Positions 4,918-10,563 of a DNA stretch of 10,563 nucleotides are shown one piece after another; position 1 is the stretch's first letter; every line of letters begins with the position of its first letter. The translations under genes were made by a program, and so were the position numbers. The stretch spans positions 1 to 10,563 of the forward strand of contig MFVN01000003.1 in the NCBI GenBank assembly GCA_001786095.1, given 5' to 3'. A model generated the notes under the pieces. That model was given only the letters and a program-made list of their open reading frames with translations, was not told the DNA's origin and did not search any database. The stretch comes from Candidatus Nomurabacteria bacterium RIFCSPLOWO2_02_FULL_42_17. GTDB lineage: Bacteria > Patescibacteriota > Minisyncoccia > Phycocordibacterales > MFVN01.

Positions 4918-6627
4918 TTAGTTTGGTTTAATTATATATTTGCGGATGGAGGCGAAGTCGCCGGCGGTTTTTTTGCCGGGATTGAAGATGTTTTGCGGAT
5001 CAAAAATGTTTTTGACTTCAGTAAAGAGACGGCAAATTTCCACCCCGAACATTTTTTCTAAATATGGAGTGCGAATAATTCCGTCATTGTGCTCGGCGGT
5101 GATTGAGCCCTTATATTTCAAAACTAAATTATAAACTTGATCGGCCACCTTAATCACGGTTTGAGAAAGTTGTAAATTATCCGTTTTAACTAATGGAATA
5201 ATGTGAAAATTACCATCGCCGGCGTGCCCCGCGATGGTGTGTTCAAGTTCCGGATACTTAGAAAGAATTTCCTCAAGTTTCGGCAAAAACTCCGAAAGAT
5301 ACTCCGGACGAACAATAACATCATCTATAAACGGCATAGTGCGCTTCCCTTTCACATGATTTCGCAAAAGATTGAAACTTTCCCGTCTAATCTTCCAATA
5401 TTTTTCGGCGTCGGCAGACGAGGTCGCGACGCGGTAGCTTAATTTTTTTGTTTTTAACATTTTTGAAAGATCCTCTATTTTTTTATAAATTTCTTCTTTA
5501 TCATCACTGGCAAATTCAGCTAAAACGACTAATTTAGGAAAACCATTTCTAATCAACATAAAAAGATCCGGCCAGAAACCACAGATAAATCTAAAACCGC
5601 CCCAAAATCCCCTGTTTTTCAAAAAACTTGGAAAAAACTTAATGGCAAGCTGAAGTGTTTTATCATCATAAACTTCTAGACTTTCCGGTGAAAACTTCAG
5701 AAGTTCGGCGGTTAAATCAGAAATCTTTTTAACACCGTCTAAATAAATAATGGCTAGTTTTGATTCTTTGGGTATTGGAACCAGTTTAAATGTGACTTCA
5801 GTCACGATCCCCAGCGTACCTTGCGAACCGACCAATAATTTATTTAAGTTGAAAATTTGTTGGTCCCAAACATTCCAGATATAATATCCCGCGGAATTTT
5901 TTGAAACATTCGGTTTCGCTTTGTTAATTTTTTCTCGATTATTTTCAATTAAATTCCAAATTTTTTTATAAATATTTCCTTCAAAATTATTTTGTTTTAT
6001 TTTTATTTCCAATTCCGTTTTTGAAAGAGGTTTTATTTCATATTCATTCCCGTCAGTAAAAACAACCTTCATGCTCTGGATATAATCTTCCGTCTTGCCG
6101 TATTTTAATGTTTTTTCACCGCCGGAATTATTGGCAACTATTCCCCCCATAGCGCAAATACCTTTTGAAGCGGGATAACTTGGCATCATTAATCCTTTTT
6201 CGGAAACTATTTTTTCAAAATCGCGATAGAACATGCCGGGTTGGACGGTGATAAATGCACCACCCCCTACCCCCTCCTTATCAAGGAGGGGTGCCTGAAG
6301 GGCAGGGTGGTTGAACTCAATCAATTTATTCATGTGTTTTGTAAAATCCATAATAATTGATTCGTTTAACGGGCCGCCGGACATGTCGGTACCGGCCGAT
6401 CTGGCGGTAATCGAGAGATTATAGAAGTCGGACTTCGGGGAATTCTTGAAGTCCGACTTCTTTTGGTTTACCCATTTAACTAAATTTTTTACATCCTCCG
6501 CGTCTTTTGGAAAAATTACTAATTTCGGTTGAACTTCAAAAATACTAGCGTCGTGGCTGTATTTTTTGAGAGTTTCCAAATCGTCTTCTATGTCCCCCTT
6601 GAAAAACTTTTTGATTTCATTCTTCAT
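4918..6627 (-). CDS. FAD-binding oxidoreductase, GlcD/D-lactate dehydrogenase-like
   Basis: This 569-residue flavoprotein is of the VAO/PCMH type. The N-terminal FAD-binding domain (about 30-285) has the family blocks PKLVIFPKDAEDV, TARSAGTDMSGG (76-85), the pyrophosphate-binding GGIVANNSGGEKTLKYGKTEDY (near 161-182) and LLVGSQGTLGIVTEVTFKLVP (264-284). The C-terminal FAD-oxidase domain includes AGHAGDGNFHIIP, with the active-site histidines, and FDPQNIFNPGK near the end. Such enzymes oxidise 2-hydroxy acids such as D-lactate or glycolate; the substrate is not determinable here. No GlcF-like Fe-S gene is adjacent. Two palindromic DNA insertions encode extra loops at about 56-68 and 106-124, both outside the conserved blocks. 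It has its own promoter and follows a terminator. Confidence 0.9.
   Translation of the reverse strand: MKNEIKKFFKGDIEDDLETLKKYSHDASIFEVQPKLVIFPKDAEDVKNLVKWVNQKKSDFKNSPKSDFYNLSITARSAGTDMSGGPLNESIIMDFTKHMNKLIEFNHPALQAPLLDKEGVGGGAFITVQPGMFYRDFEKIVSEKGLMMPSYPASKGICAMGGIVANNSGGEKTLKYGKTEDYIQSMKVVFTDGNEYEIKPLSKTELEIKIKQNNFEGNIYKKIWNLIENNREKINKAKPNVSKNSAGYYIWNVWDQQIFNLNKLLVGSQGTLGIVTEVTFKLVPIPKESKLAIIYLDGVKKISDLTAELLKFSPESLEVYDDKTLQLAIKFFPSFLKNRGFWGGFRFICGFWPDLFMLIRNGFPKLVVLAEFASDDKEEIYKKIEDLSKMLKTKKLSYRVATSSADAEKYWKIRRESFNLLRNHVKGKRTMPFIDDVIVRPEYLSEFLPKLEEILSKYPELEHTIAGHAGDGNFHIIPLVKTDNLQLSQTVIKVADQVYNLVLKYKGSITAEHNDGIIRTPYLEKMFGVEICRLFTEVKNIFDPQNIFNPGKKTAGDFASIRKYIIKPN
6257..6314 (-). repeat. In-frame palindromic repeat insertion (APLLDKEGVGGG type)
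   Basis: A 9-bp perfect stem (6271-6279 with 6283-6291, CCCCTCCTT/AAGGAGGGG, 3-nt loop) lies inside outer arms ACCACCC (6259-6265) and GGGTGGT (6305-6311). On the minus strand it encodes NHPALQAPLLDKEGVGGGA within the oxidoreductase. From memory, near-identical peptides and DNA recur as dispersed repeats in many uncultivated bacterial genomes. The stretch adds no conserved family residues, which supports an insertion. Confidence 0.65.
6423..6461. repeat. Inverted repeat of 14-bp arms inside the oxidoreductase gene
   Basis: The arms AGAAGTCGGACTTC (6423-6436) and GAAGTCCGACTTCT (6448-6461) are perfect inverted copies separated by 11 nt, and each arm is itself nearly palindromic (GAAGT-nnn-ACTTC). 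In frame it encodes KKSDFKNSPKSDFY, which contains the KSDF peptide twice. It has the look of a dispersed palindromic element that inserted without breaking the frame. Confidence 0.65.
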
Positions 6628-6639
6628 ATCTATGCTGTA

Positions 6640-6648
6640 ATTATATCA
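6640..6648 (-). promoter_or_regulatory. Extended -10 promoter of the FAD oxidoreductase gene
   Basis: TGA-TATAAT on the minus strand is a perfect extended -10. It ends 12 nt before the ATG (6625-6627), so the leader would be about 6 nt without a Shine-Dalgarno sequence. The upstream -35 position falls in the terminator stem and shows no consensus. Confidence 0.6.
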
Positions 6649-6653
6649 TTATT

Positions 6654-6693
6654 AAAAAAAGAGCCCCCGGACAAGTTTGTCAAAAGGGGCCCT
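6654..6693 (-). terminator. Intrinsic terminator before the oxidoreductase gene
   Basis: The arms AGAGCCCC (6660-6667) and GGGGCCCT (6686-6693) pair with one mismatch, and an inner GACA/TGTC stem (6670-6673 with 6678-6681) extends the hairpin. On the minus strand it is followed by seven T (6654-6660). It ends transcription arriving from fba or from the structured region 6694-6871, just before the next promoter. Confidence 0.7.
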
Positions 6694-6871
6694 ATGGGCA
6701 TGGATGGAAAATGGAGGGAAAAGAAATTCTTTAAAAGAGAAACCGGAACGCACCGCCGGGAACGTGATCCCATCTTTCGATTCAAGGATCCTTAAAAGAG
6801 CAAAAAAAGCCATGCTGAAAATTTTTGCGTTTTAAGTCCGGTTTCCTTAACTAAAATGGAAAAAGGAACTA
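6694..6871 (-). ncRNA. Structured gene-free stretch, candidate ncRNA or fba 3' UTR
   Basis: No protein family is recognisable on either strand. GAAACCGGAACGCA (6739-6752) pairs with TGCGT (6826-6830) and TCCGGTTTC (6837-6845), a 14-bp stem interrupted by one 6-nt bulge. Inside it are a GGGA/TCCC hairpin (6763-6776) and the palindrome AAGGATCCTT (6784-6793). On the minus strand an extended -10 like TGT-TGTAAT (6878-6886) lies just after the fba stop, and the terminator at 6654-6693 follows, which would give an RNA of roughly 200 nt. No known ncRNA family was recognised. Confidence 0.3.
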
Positions 6872-6910
6872 CTGTTAATTACAACATAGCAAACCGGGCA
6901 AAATTCGCAA

Positions 6911-7765
6911 CTACCCCACCCTGTTGAAAAGTTTAAGGCGGTTTTCTACCGCTTTTTGAACAGCCAACATGGCCGGTTTGAGTATTTTATATGGCGCAAG
7001 TTCTTCCGGCGCTTCCTGAAGCGAAAACTTGAGCGCTTTTTGATAGGCCAGCCGGAGTTCGGTGCTGATGTGAATAATGGAAATTCCAGCCTCAATAGCT
7101 TTGGTAAAATCCACATCGGTTATACCCGAACCGCCATGAAGCACGAGCGGAACGCCGGCTGATTTTCTTATCTCTTTCACCAACTCGGCGTCAATATACG
7201 GATTTCCACCTTTAACTATACCGTGAATGTTTCCGACTGACGGGGCAAATAAATCAACCCCAGTTTCGTTCGCAAACTTTTCCGCTTCCTCTGGTTTTGT
7301 TTTTAGCTCCGCACCTTCCGGCAGTTTTTCTTTTAGATTAGATCCTTCGCCAATATAACCCAACTCGCCCTCAATTAAGGTTTTACCGCCTTTTTCTCTC
7401 GCATATTCCACGCATTGTTTAGTAATTTTTATATTCTCTTCAAAAGACAATTTAGCGCCGTCAAAAATCGCCATATCAAAACCGGCGTCTATAGCTTCCT
7501 TAACGCGCTCAAAAGAATAGCTGTGGTCGGCGTTCAGAAAAACTGGATGATTAAACTCTTCATACAAACTTTGGATAAGCGCTACGGCCTGTCGCAAACC
7601 AACAAAGTCCCGCTCCCCCTCCGAAACGCCGATAATAACCGGCACATTCACTTCCCGCGCCACGTTGAAAACCCCCCACAGCATTTCCAAATTAGCCACA
7701 TTAAAATGCCCGATGGCCACCTTTTTTTCTTCGGCTTCTTGTATGTATTCCCGTAGGGTTTTCAT
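6911..7765 (-). CDS. fba: Class II fructose-bisphosphate aldolase family protein
   Basis: This 284-residue zinc-dependent aldolase should catalyse reversible cleavage of a ketose bisphosphate, most likely fructose-1,6-bisphosphate, in the cytosol. Visible motifs are IGHFNVANLE (18-27), LNADHS with catalytic D80 and zinc ligand H81, MAIFDGAKLSFEENI (98-112), GELGYIGEG (133-141), SVGNIHG with zinc ligand H181, and LHGGSG with H210. Length is normal for the family. A related tagatose-bisphosphate specificity (KbaY/GatY) cannot be excluded from sequence alone. I chose the ATG at 7763-7765: the TTG six codons earlier lies inside the promoter -10 region and adds nothing conserved. It stands near a PfkB kinase and transketolase, consistent with sugar-phosphate metabolism. 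Confidence 0.92.
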   Translation of the reverse strand: MKTLREYIQEAEEKKVAIGHFNVANLEMLWGVFNVAREVNVPVIIGVSEGERDFVGLRQAVALIQSLYEEFNHPVFLNADHSYSFERVKEAIDAGFDMAIFDGAKLSFEENIKITKQCVEYAREKGGKTLIEGELGYIGEGSNLKEKLPEGAELKTKPEEAEKFANETGVDLFAPSVGNIHGIVKGGNPYIDAELVKEIRKSAGVPLVLHGGSGITDVDFTKAIEAGISIIHISTELRLAYQKALKFSLQEAPEELAPYKILKPAMLAVQKAVENRLKLFNRVG

Positions 7766-7771
7766 GCTATG

Positions 7772-7780
7772 ATTATAGCA
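7772..7780 (-). promoter_or_regulatory. Extended -10 promoter of fba, leaderless
   Basis: TGC-TATAAT on the minus strand is a perfect extended -10, ending exactly 6 nt before the chosen ATG. Transcription would begin at or next to the start codon. No consensus -35 is visible. The position also decides the start: the upstream TTG would lie upstream of the transcript. Confidence 0.65.
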
Positions 7781-7837
7781 CAAGAGATAAATTTATAGAC
7801 GATAGATACACAAATGTGCCATATAACCGATAATGGT

Positions 7838-7866
7838 ATTCGCTCGTTCGTACGAAATGAGCGAGT
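7838..7866. other. Imperfect inverted repeat in the gap upstream of fba
   Basis: ATTCGCTC (7838-7845) and GAGCGAGT (7859-7866) pair, and the centre TTCGTACGAA (7847-7856) is a perfect 10-bp palindrome. There is no T-run on either side, so it is not a normal terminator. It lies 60-90 bp upstream of the fba promoter and could be an operator or part of an RNA. Apart from this and the terminator at 7931-7970, the 7766-8010 gap shows no gene. Confidence 0.35.
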
Positions 7867-7930
7867 GTAATAAGCTAGTAAATTTTGACTGTATAAAAAA
7901 GCGTTTATTGGTTCTTGATTTTCCGGTCGA

Positions 7931-7970
7931 AAATAAAAAATCACGATACTATAAAAATAATACCGTGATT
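7931..7970 (-). terminator. Candidate terminator of the small secreted protein gene
   Basis: AATCACG (7939-7945) and CGTGATT (7964-7970) form a 7-bp stem, extended after one mismatch. On the minus strand it is followed by a T-rich run TTTTTATTTT. The stem is modest and AT-rich, and lies about 40 nt after the stop at 8011. A second small hairpin GATCTT/AAGATC (7988-8002) stands between the stop and this terminator. Confidence 0.5.
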
Positions 7971-8010
7971 ATTATTAAAATCACCCAGATCTTTTTAAGA
8001 TCGGTTTTGT

Positions 8011-8442
8011 TTATTTGCAGTATGCCAGTAAAACTCTTCTGGCCGCTTGCTGGGCTGATAATTCTTCTTTTTCATCCATACCAGGTTCAAGTTTATAGAT
8101 AACCACATTATCACCTGGTTTAAAATGATTTACTTCCGCAAAATAATGACCACTCGGAAATAAAATGACATCAGTTTTGATTTCTCTTACTGTAATTGTC
8201 AATCTTGGTCCGTGGCACTCCTTGTCTTTGCACATGCATGTATGTTTTTCTTCATATTGAACCTCGACAATACCAAGTGTATTGTCTTTCAACTGAATTT
8301 GTGTTACTCCTCCGCCGGCCATTTTTTTTACTGCTTTTTTATACAGTTCTTTAAACTGCTTATCGGAAGATAATTGAGCAGTTGTATTGATTGCGGCAAA
8401 CATCCAGAATGTGGCAAACAAAATTGAGATTGTTTTTTTCAT
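8011..8442 (-). CDS. Small secreted Cys/His-containing protein of unknown function
   Basis: This 143-residue protein has a clear signal peptide (residues 1-22: Lys-Lys, hydrophobic ISILFATFWMFAAI, cleavage near TTA-QL). The mature part is about 120 residues and mixed alpha/beta in character. Its one striking feature is HTCMCKDKECHGP (67-79), with three cysteines and two histidines closely spaced, suggesting metal binding or a disulfide-locked loop. Further H99, H106 and C142 could take part. No transmembrane segment follows the signal, and no lipobox is present. It is monocistronic, with its own promoter and a candidate terminator. I do not recognise a family. Coding is supported by the uninterrupted frame and the signal peptide. 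Confidence 0.7.
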   Translation of the reverse strand: MKKTISILFATFWMFAAINTTAQLSSDKQFKELYKKAVKKMAGGGVTQIQLKDNTLGIVEVQYEEKHTCMCKDKECHGPRLTITVREIKTDVILFPSGHYFAEVNHFKPGDNVVIYKLEPGMDEKEELSAQQAARRVLLAYCK

Positions 8443-8487
8443 TTCTCATATTTTTTATTGTTAAAGAAAATAGACTTCTCGTCGTTG

Positions 8488-8516
8488 ATGATACTACAAC
8501 TTTAAAAATAAGTCAA
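8488..8516 (-). promoter_or_regulatory. Sigma70-type promoter of the small secreted protein gene
   Basis: On the minus strand TTGACT (8511-8516) and TATCAT (8488-8493) are 17 bp apart, each matching consensus at 5 of 6 positions. Transcription would start near 8481, leaving a leader of about 39 nt without an obvious Shine-Dalgarno sequence. It is the best -35/-10 pair in the window and fires away from the PfkB promoter. Confidence 0.65.
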
Positions 8517-8570
8517 CCTGCTGTTCCCGAATTCCACTTCGGACTGCAATTTTTAATCAAAAAAGCTTTG

Positions 8571-8579
8571 TGATACAAT
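8571..8579 (+). promoter_or_regulatory. Extended -10 promoter of the PfkB-kinase operon
   Basis: TGA-TACAAT on the plus strand ends 6 nt before the ATG at 8586, the same distance as at fba. The intervening GAGGAT resembles a Shine-Dalgarno core but is too close to the ATG to act as one and would largely not be transcribed. No clear -35 was seen. Confidence 0.55.
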
Positions 8580-8585
8580 GAGGAT

Positions 8586-9584
8586 ATGAATATTGATTTT
8601 CTGGCGATTGGTGATGTGGTAACCGAGCCGTTTATTAGGATTAAAGACGCGGCCGTGCACTGTAAGCTAAATAAAGAGGACTGCGAGTTGTGCTTGCGGT
8701 TTGGGGATAAAGTACCCTACGAGTCTGCGGAAATAATGCGCGCCGTCGGCAACAGCGCCAACGCCGCCGTGGCCGCCGCGCGATTGGGTTTAAATTCATA
8801 CCTAATGTCTTATATCGGCGATGATGAGGTTGGCCGAGGTAATTTAGAAGAACTCGCAAAAAATAAAGTTCATACTGATTTCATTACGGCTGTTTCCGAC
8901 TTGCCCTCAAATTATCATTATGTCTTGTGGTATGATGTGGAACGCACGATTTTGATTAAACACACGGAGTTTCCTTACTCGTTCCCGATAAACTTACCTG
9001 AACCGAAATGGATATATCTTTCTTCATTAGCCGCTAACTCGGAAGATTACCACCGACAAATCGCCGAATACCTACGCGCGCATCCGTCTGTTAAATTGGC
9101 TTTCCAACCCGGCACTTTCCAAATGAAACTGGGAACAGAAAAATTAAAAGACATTTATCGTCGCACTGATGTTTTTTTCTGTAACACCGACGAAGCACGG
9201 CGCATACTTAAAACCGAGGAAAAAGATTTTGTAAAACTTATGCGGGGCCTCGCTGCGCTCGGCCCTAAAATCGTCTGCATAACCGATAGTATAAACGGCG
9301 CTTACGCTTATGACGACAATTCACCAGACGGTGAAATATGGTTCATTCCGGCTTATCCACATGAACCGTTTGAACGTACCGGCGCCGGCGATGCTTTTTC
9401 TTCCACCTTTACATCGGCGCTGGCACTTGGTAAAACCGTATCCGAGGCTTTGACATGGGGACCGATAAATGCTATGTCTGTAGTGTTACAAGCCGGCGCG
9501 CAGAAAGGACTTCTCTCTCGCGTTAAACTGGAGGAGTACTTAGTCAAGGCGCCGACAGATTATAAACTTAAAAAGATAAATTAA
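8586..9584 (+). CDS. PfkB-family carbohydrate/nucleoside kinase
   Basis: This 332-residue sugar kinase of the ribokinase/PfkB fold should transfer phosphate from ATP to a sugar or nucleoside hydroxyl in the cytosol. Evidence is the N-terminal strand FLAIGDVVTEPFI, the substrate-site block VGNSANAAVAAARLGLNSYLMSYIGDDEVG (54-83), NTDEARRIL (200-208), and PfkB signature 2, RTGAGDAFSSTFTSALALG (264-282), with catalytic base D269 and the GAGD anion hole. Substrate cannot be told from sequence; family members use ribose, fructose-6-phosphate, adenosine and others. It has an extra loop after residue 20 (about 20-50) that includes two cysteines. It leads an operon with two small unknown proteins (next ATG 2 nt after its stop), and lies near fba and transketolase genes. 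Confidence 0.9.
   Translation: MNIDFLAIGDVVTEPFIRIKDAAVHCKLNKEDCELCLRFGDKVPYESAEIMRAVGNSANAAVAAARLGLNSYLMSYIGDDEVGRGNLEELAKNKVHTDFITAVSDLPSNYHYVLWYDVERTILIKHTEFPYSFPINLPEPKWIYLSSLAANSEDYHRQIAEYLRAHPSVKLAFQPGTFQMKLGTEKLKDIYRRTDVFFCNTDEARRILKTEEKDFVKLMRGLAALGPKIVCITDSINGAYAYDDNSPDGEIWFIPAYPHEPFERTGAGDAFSSTFTSALALGKTVSEALTWGPINAMSVVLQAGAQKGLLSRVKLEEYLVKAPTDYKLKKIN
9245..9265. repeat. Short GC-rich imperfect palindrome within the PfkB gene
   Basis: GGGCC (9245-9249) and GGCCC (9261-9265) enclose TCGCTGCGCTC, itself nearly palindromic. It encodes RGLAALGP between KDFVKLM and KIVCITDS. It is more GC-rich than its surroundings and could be another small in-frame repeat, but it may also be ordinary coding sequence. 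Confidence 0.25.
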
Positions 9585-9586
9585 TT

Positions 9587-10087
9587 ATGGATGAAAAAGT
9601 AGAATTTCCTGAAGGTTTATCTGTGAAAGAAGAAGAGAAATTAGTTGAAGCTTTTAGGGATAATAGAGTTGGAAGGGATACCCAAAATAATAAAAATGAA
9701 GTGGAAGATTTGATGAAAAAAATTAAATCAGTTGAATTTATAGAAAAAGCTATGGCTAAAAAAATTGATAGGTTAAAAAATGAAGACGAAGAGAAAACCA
9801 AAGAATTTGATAATTTTAAAGCTAAAAAAGAGGAAGTTAAAAAAGAAATTCAGAAACTTAAGGAAGAAATAATAAAAGAAAAAGAAAATAATATTAAGAA
9901 TCGTTCTATTACAAACTCTTATGAGAAATTACAAAAGATAAGCAACAGTATTATTGTTAAGGAAAAAGAATTAGAAGACTTAAAAAGATATGAGAATAAT
10001 ATTACTAAAGAACTAAATGAGATATTTAATGAATTATTGGATATTCACGACCAATTATTAATTAATAAAAATCCAGAATTAAATTAA
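9587..10087 (+). CDS. Cytosolic coiled-coil protein of unknown function
   Basis: This 166-residue, strongly charged protein (Lys/Glu-rich) has heptad-like spacing over most of residues 35-155, for example VEDLMKKIKSVEFIEKAM and KEELKKL-type stretches. This implies one long helix or helical hairpin with a break near NRSITNSYEKLQKISNS (residues about 105-121). There is no signal peptide, membrane segment or catalytic motif. DNA is visibly more AT-rich than the kinase gene before it. Translation is probably coupled: its ATG is 2 nt after the kinase stop and 1 nt separates it from the next gene. It ends in NPELN, and the next protein also ends in PELN. Function is unknown; a structural or adaptor partner of the next protein is an inference. 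Confidence 0.75.
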   Translation: MDEKVEFPEGLSVKEEEKLVEAFRDNRVGRDTQNNKNEVEDLMKKIKSVEFIEKAMAKKIDRLKNEDEEKTKEFDNFKAKKEEVKKEIQKLKEEIIKEKENNIKNRSITNSYEKLQKISNSIIVKEKELEDLKRYENNITKELNEIFNELLDIHDQLLINKNPELN

Positions 10088-10088
10088 C

Positions 10089-10367
10089 ATGCCTGAAGAA
10101 TTTAAAAAAGAAAGATATTTCGAGGGCCATAGTTTAGAATTAATTGAAAAAACCCTTGGAATGAAAATACCAGACAGGGCTTTTAAGAATGACGATTTTG
10201 CTAGGCTTTTAAATGAATACTTGACTGAGCTAAAAAACTACAAAGATATAATAGCCAGTAAAACAAAAAAAGAAAACATGGAAACCGAAAAAAGAATAGT
10301 TGATCTTGTAGAAAAAATTAAAGAGGTGCTCAAAAAAATACCAAACTCGCGTCCTGAACTAAATTGA
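10089..10367 (+). CDS. Small charged helical protein of unknown function
   Basis: This 92-residue protein has an N-terminal segment with some hydrophobic pattern (HSLELIEKTLGMKIPDRAF, about residues 14-32), then DDFARLLNEYLTELKNY and a Lys/Glu-rich helix to the end. No signal or membrane segment is present, and I recognise no family. It follows the coiled-coil gene by 1 nt (TAA-C-ATG), has no Shine-Dalgarno sequence, and shares the C-terminal PELN with it. It ends in TGA at 10365-10367, overlapping the convergent transketolase 3' end by 9 nt. Confidence 0.75.
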   Translation: MPEEFKKERYFEGHSLELIEKTLGMKIPDRAFKNDDFARLLNEYLTELKNYKDIIASKTKKENMETEKRIVDLVEKIKEVLKKIPNSRPELN

Positions 10368-10563
10368 TTTTCTTTTAATAACTTTTTCCACCGCTTCTTT
10401 GATGGAATTTATCCCCATACCGTAACGCTCAATTAATTCTTCGGACGTTCCGGATTCGCCAAATTTGTCATTCATTCCGATAAATTCAATCGGCGCAGGA
10501 TATTTTCTTGCCAATAATTCCGCCACCGCCGAACCCATCCCTCCAGCTATTTGGTGCTCCTCG
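10359..10563 (-). CDS. Transketolase, C-terminal part (partial)
   Basis: The minus-strand frame is open from the window edge to a TAG at 10359-10361 (67 residues). It begins EEHQIAGGMGSAVAELLA and continues IEFIGMNDKFGESGTSEELIERYGM. These match the C-terminal domain of transketolases ('EeH...GGlGsaVae.l', 'ig..D.FG.SG....L...yg'). In CPR and archaea transketolase is often split in two subunits; here only the C-terminal end is visible, so a full-length or split form cannot be told. It should transfer two-carbon units in the non-oxidative pentose phosphate pathway. It converges on and overlaps the last plus-strand gene by 9 nt. Confidence 0.85.
   Translation of the reverse strand, partial: EEHQIAGGMGSAVAELLARKYPAPIEFIGMNDKFGESGTSEELIERYGMGINSIKEAVEKVIKRKSI

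Noticed and set aside
6694..6795. 33-codon plus-strand frame beginning MGMDGKWREKK
   Set aside because: No plus-strand promoter precedes it; the stretch is better explained by RNA structure, although a small basic peptide cannot be excluded.
6652..6813. 53-codon minus-strand frame beginning MAFFALLRILES
   Set aside because: It runs through the terminator hairpin and T-run, has no promoter or start signal, and no recognisable pattern.
7766..7783. TTG start giving fba six extra residues
   Set aside because: This start lies in the extended -10 promoter and would be upstream of the predicted transcript start; the residues are not conserved in the family.
10365..10367. TGA read as glycine (Gracilibacteria-type code)
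   Set aside because: TGA works as a normal stop at the end of the 92-residue gene, where it abuts the convergent transketolase end; no in-frame TGA is needed inside any recognised gene.
1..10563. CRISPR array, insertion sequence or integrase at the tRNA
   Set aside because: No regularly spaced direct repeats, transposase or recombinase motifs were seen, and no repeat of the tRNA 3' end was noticed elsewhere in the window.

Overview
The window most resembles a Candidate Phyla Radiation (Patescibacteria, probably Parcubacteria-like) chromosome. This is an inference from the whole picture: AT-rich DNA, tight gene packing with 1-5 nt gaps, almost no Shine-Dalgarno sequences, several -10 boxes only 6-12 nt from the start codon, a tRNA gene without encoded CCA, a release factor 1 that lacks its N-terminal domain, and small palindromic repeats inserted in frame in coding sequence. 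One gene ends in TGA in a position that fits normal code 11, so nothing here suggests UGA recoding.

Layout. 1-1083 (minus strand) is a compact three-gene unit: an XRE-type DNA-binding protein, a tRNase Z-like metallo-beta-lactamase (MBL) protein with an altered metal motif, and the start of a second MBL protein that runs off the window edge. 1084-1367 holds two opposed candidate promoters, a possible 20-codon plus-strand ORF, tRNA-Ile(GAU), and a strong terminator. 1368-1786 is a small RRM RNA-binding protein with an approximately 95 nt leader and its own promoter.

1789-4915 (minus) is a translation and cell-wall operon read in the order rplY (bL25), a secreted coiled-coil lytic transglycosylase, rpmE (bL31) and prfA (RF1). 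4918-6648 (minus) is a large GlcD-like FAD-dependent oxidoreductase with two palindromic insertions near its N-terminus, preceded by its own extended -10 promoter. A terminator and a structured, gene-free stretch (possible ncRNA or 3' UTR) separate it from fba, a class II fructose-bisphosphate aldolase (6911-7765, minus).

7766-8010 is non-coding with two hairpins. 8011-8442 (minus) is a small secreted Cys/His-containing protein of unknown function with a good sigma70-type promoter. Diverging from it, 8586-10367 (plus) is an operon of a PfkB-family sugar kinase and two small charged, coiled-coil proteins of unknown function. The window ends in the C-terminus of a transketolase (minus), which converges on and overlaps the last plus-strand gene.

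Functionally, the right half gathers sugar-phosphate enzymes (aldolase, PfkB kinase, transketolase), as expected for a fermentative cell using a non-oxidative pentose phosphate / lower glycolysis route. The left half is translation (tRNA, bL25, bL31, RF1), envelope remodelling and RNA binding. The least explained parts are the XRE-MBL-MBL unit, the coiled-coil pair after the kinase, the small secreted protein and the structured intergenic regions.
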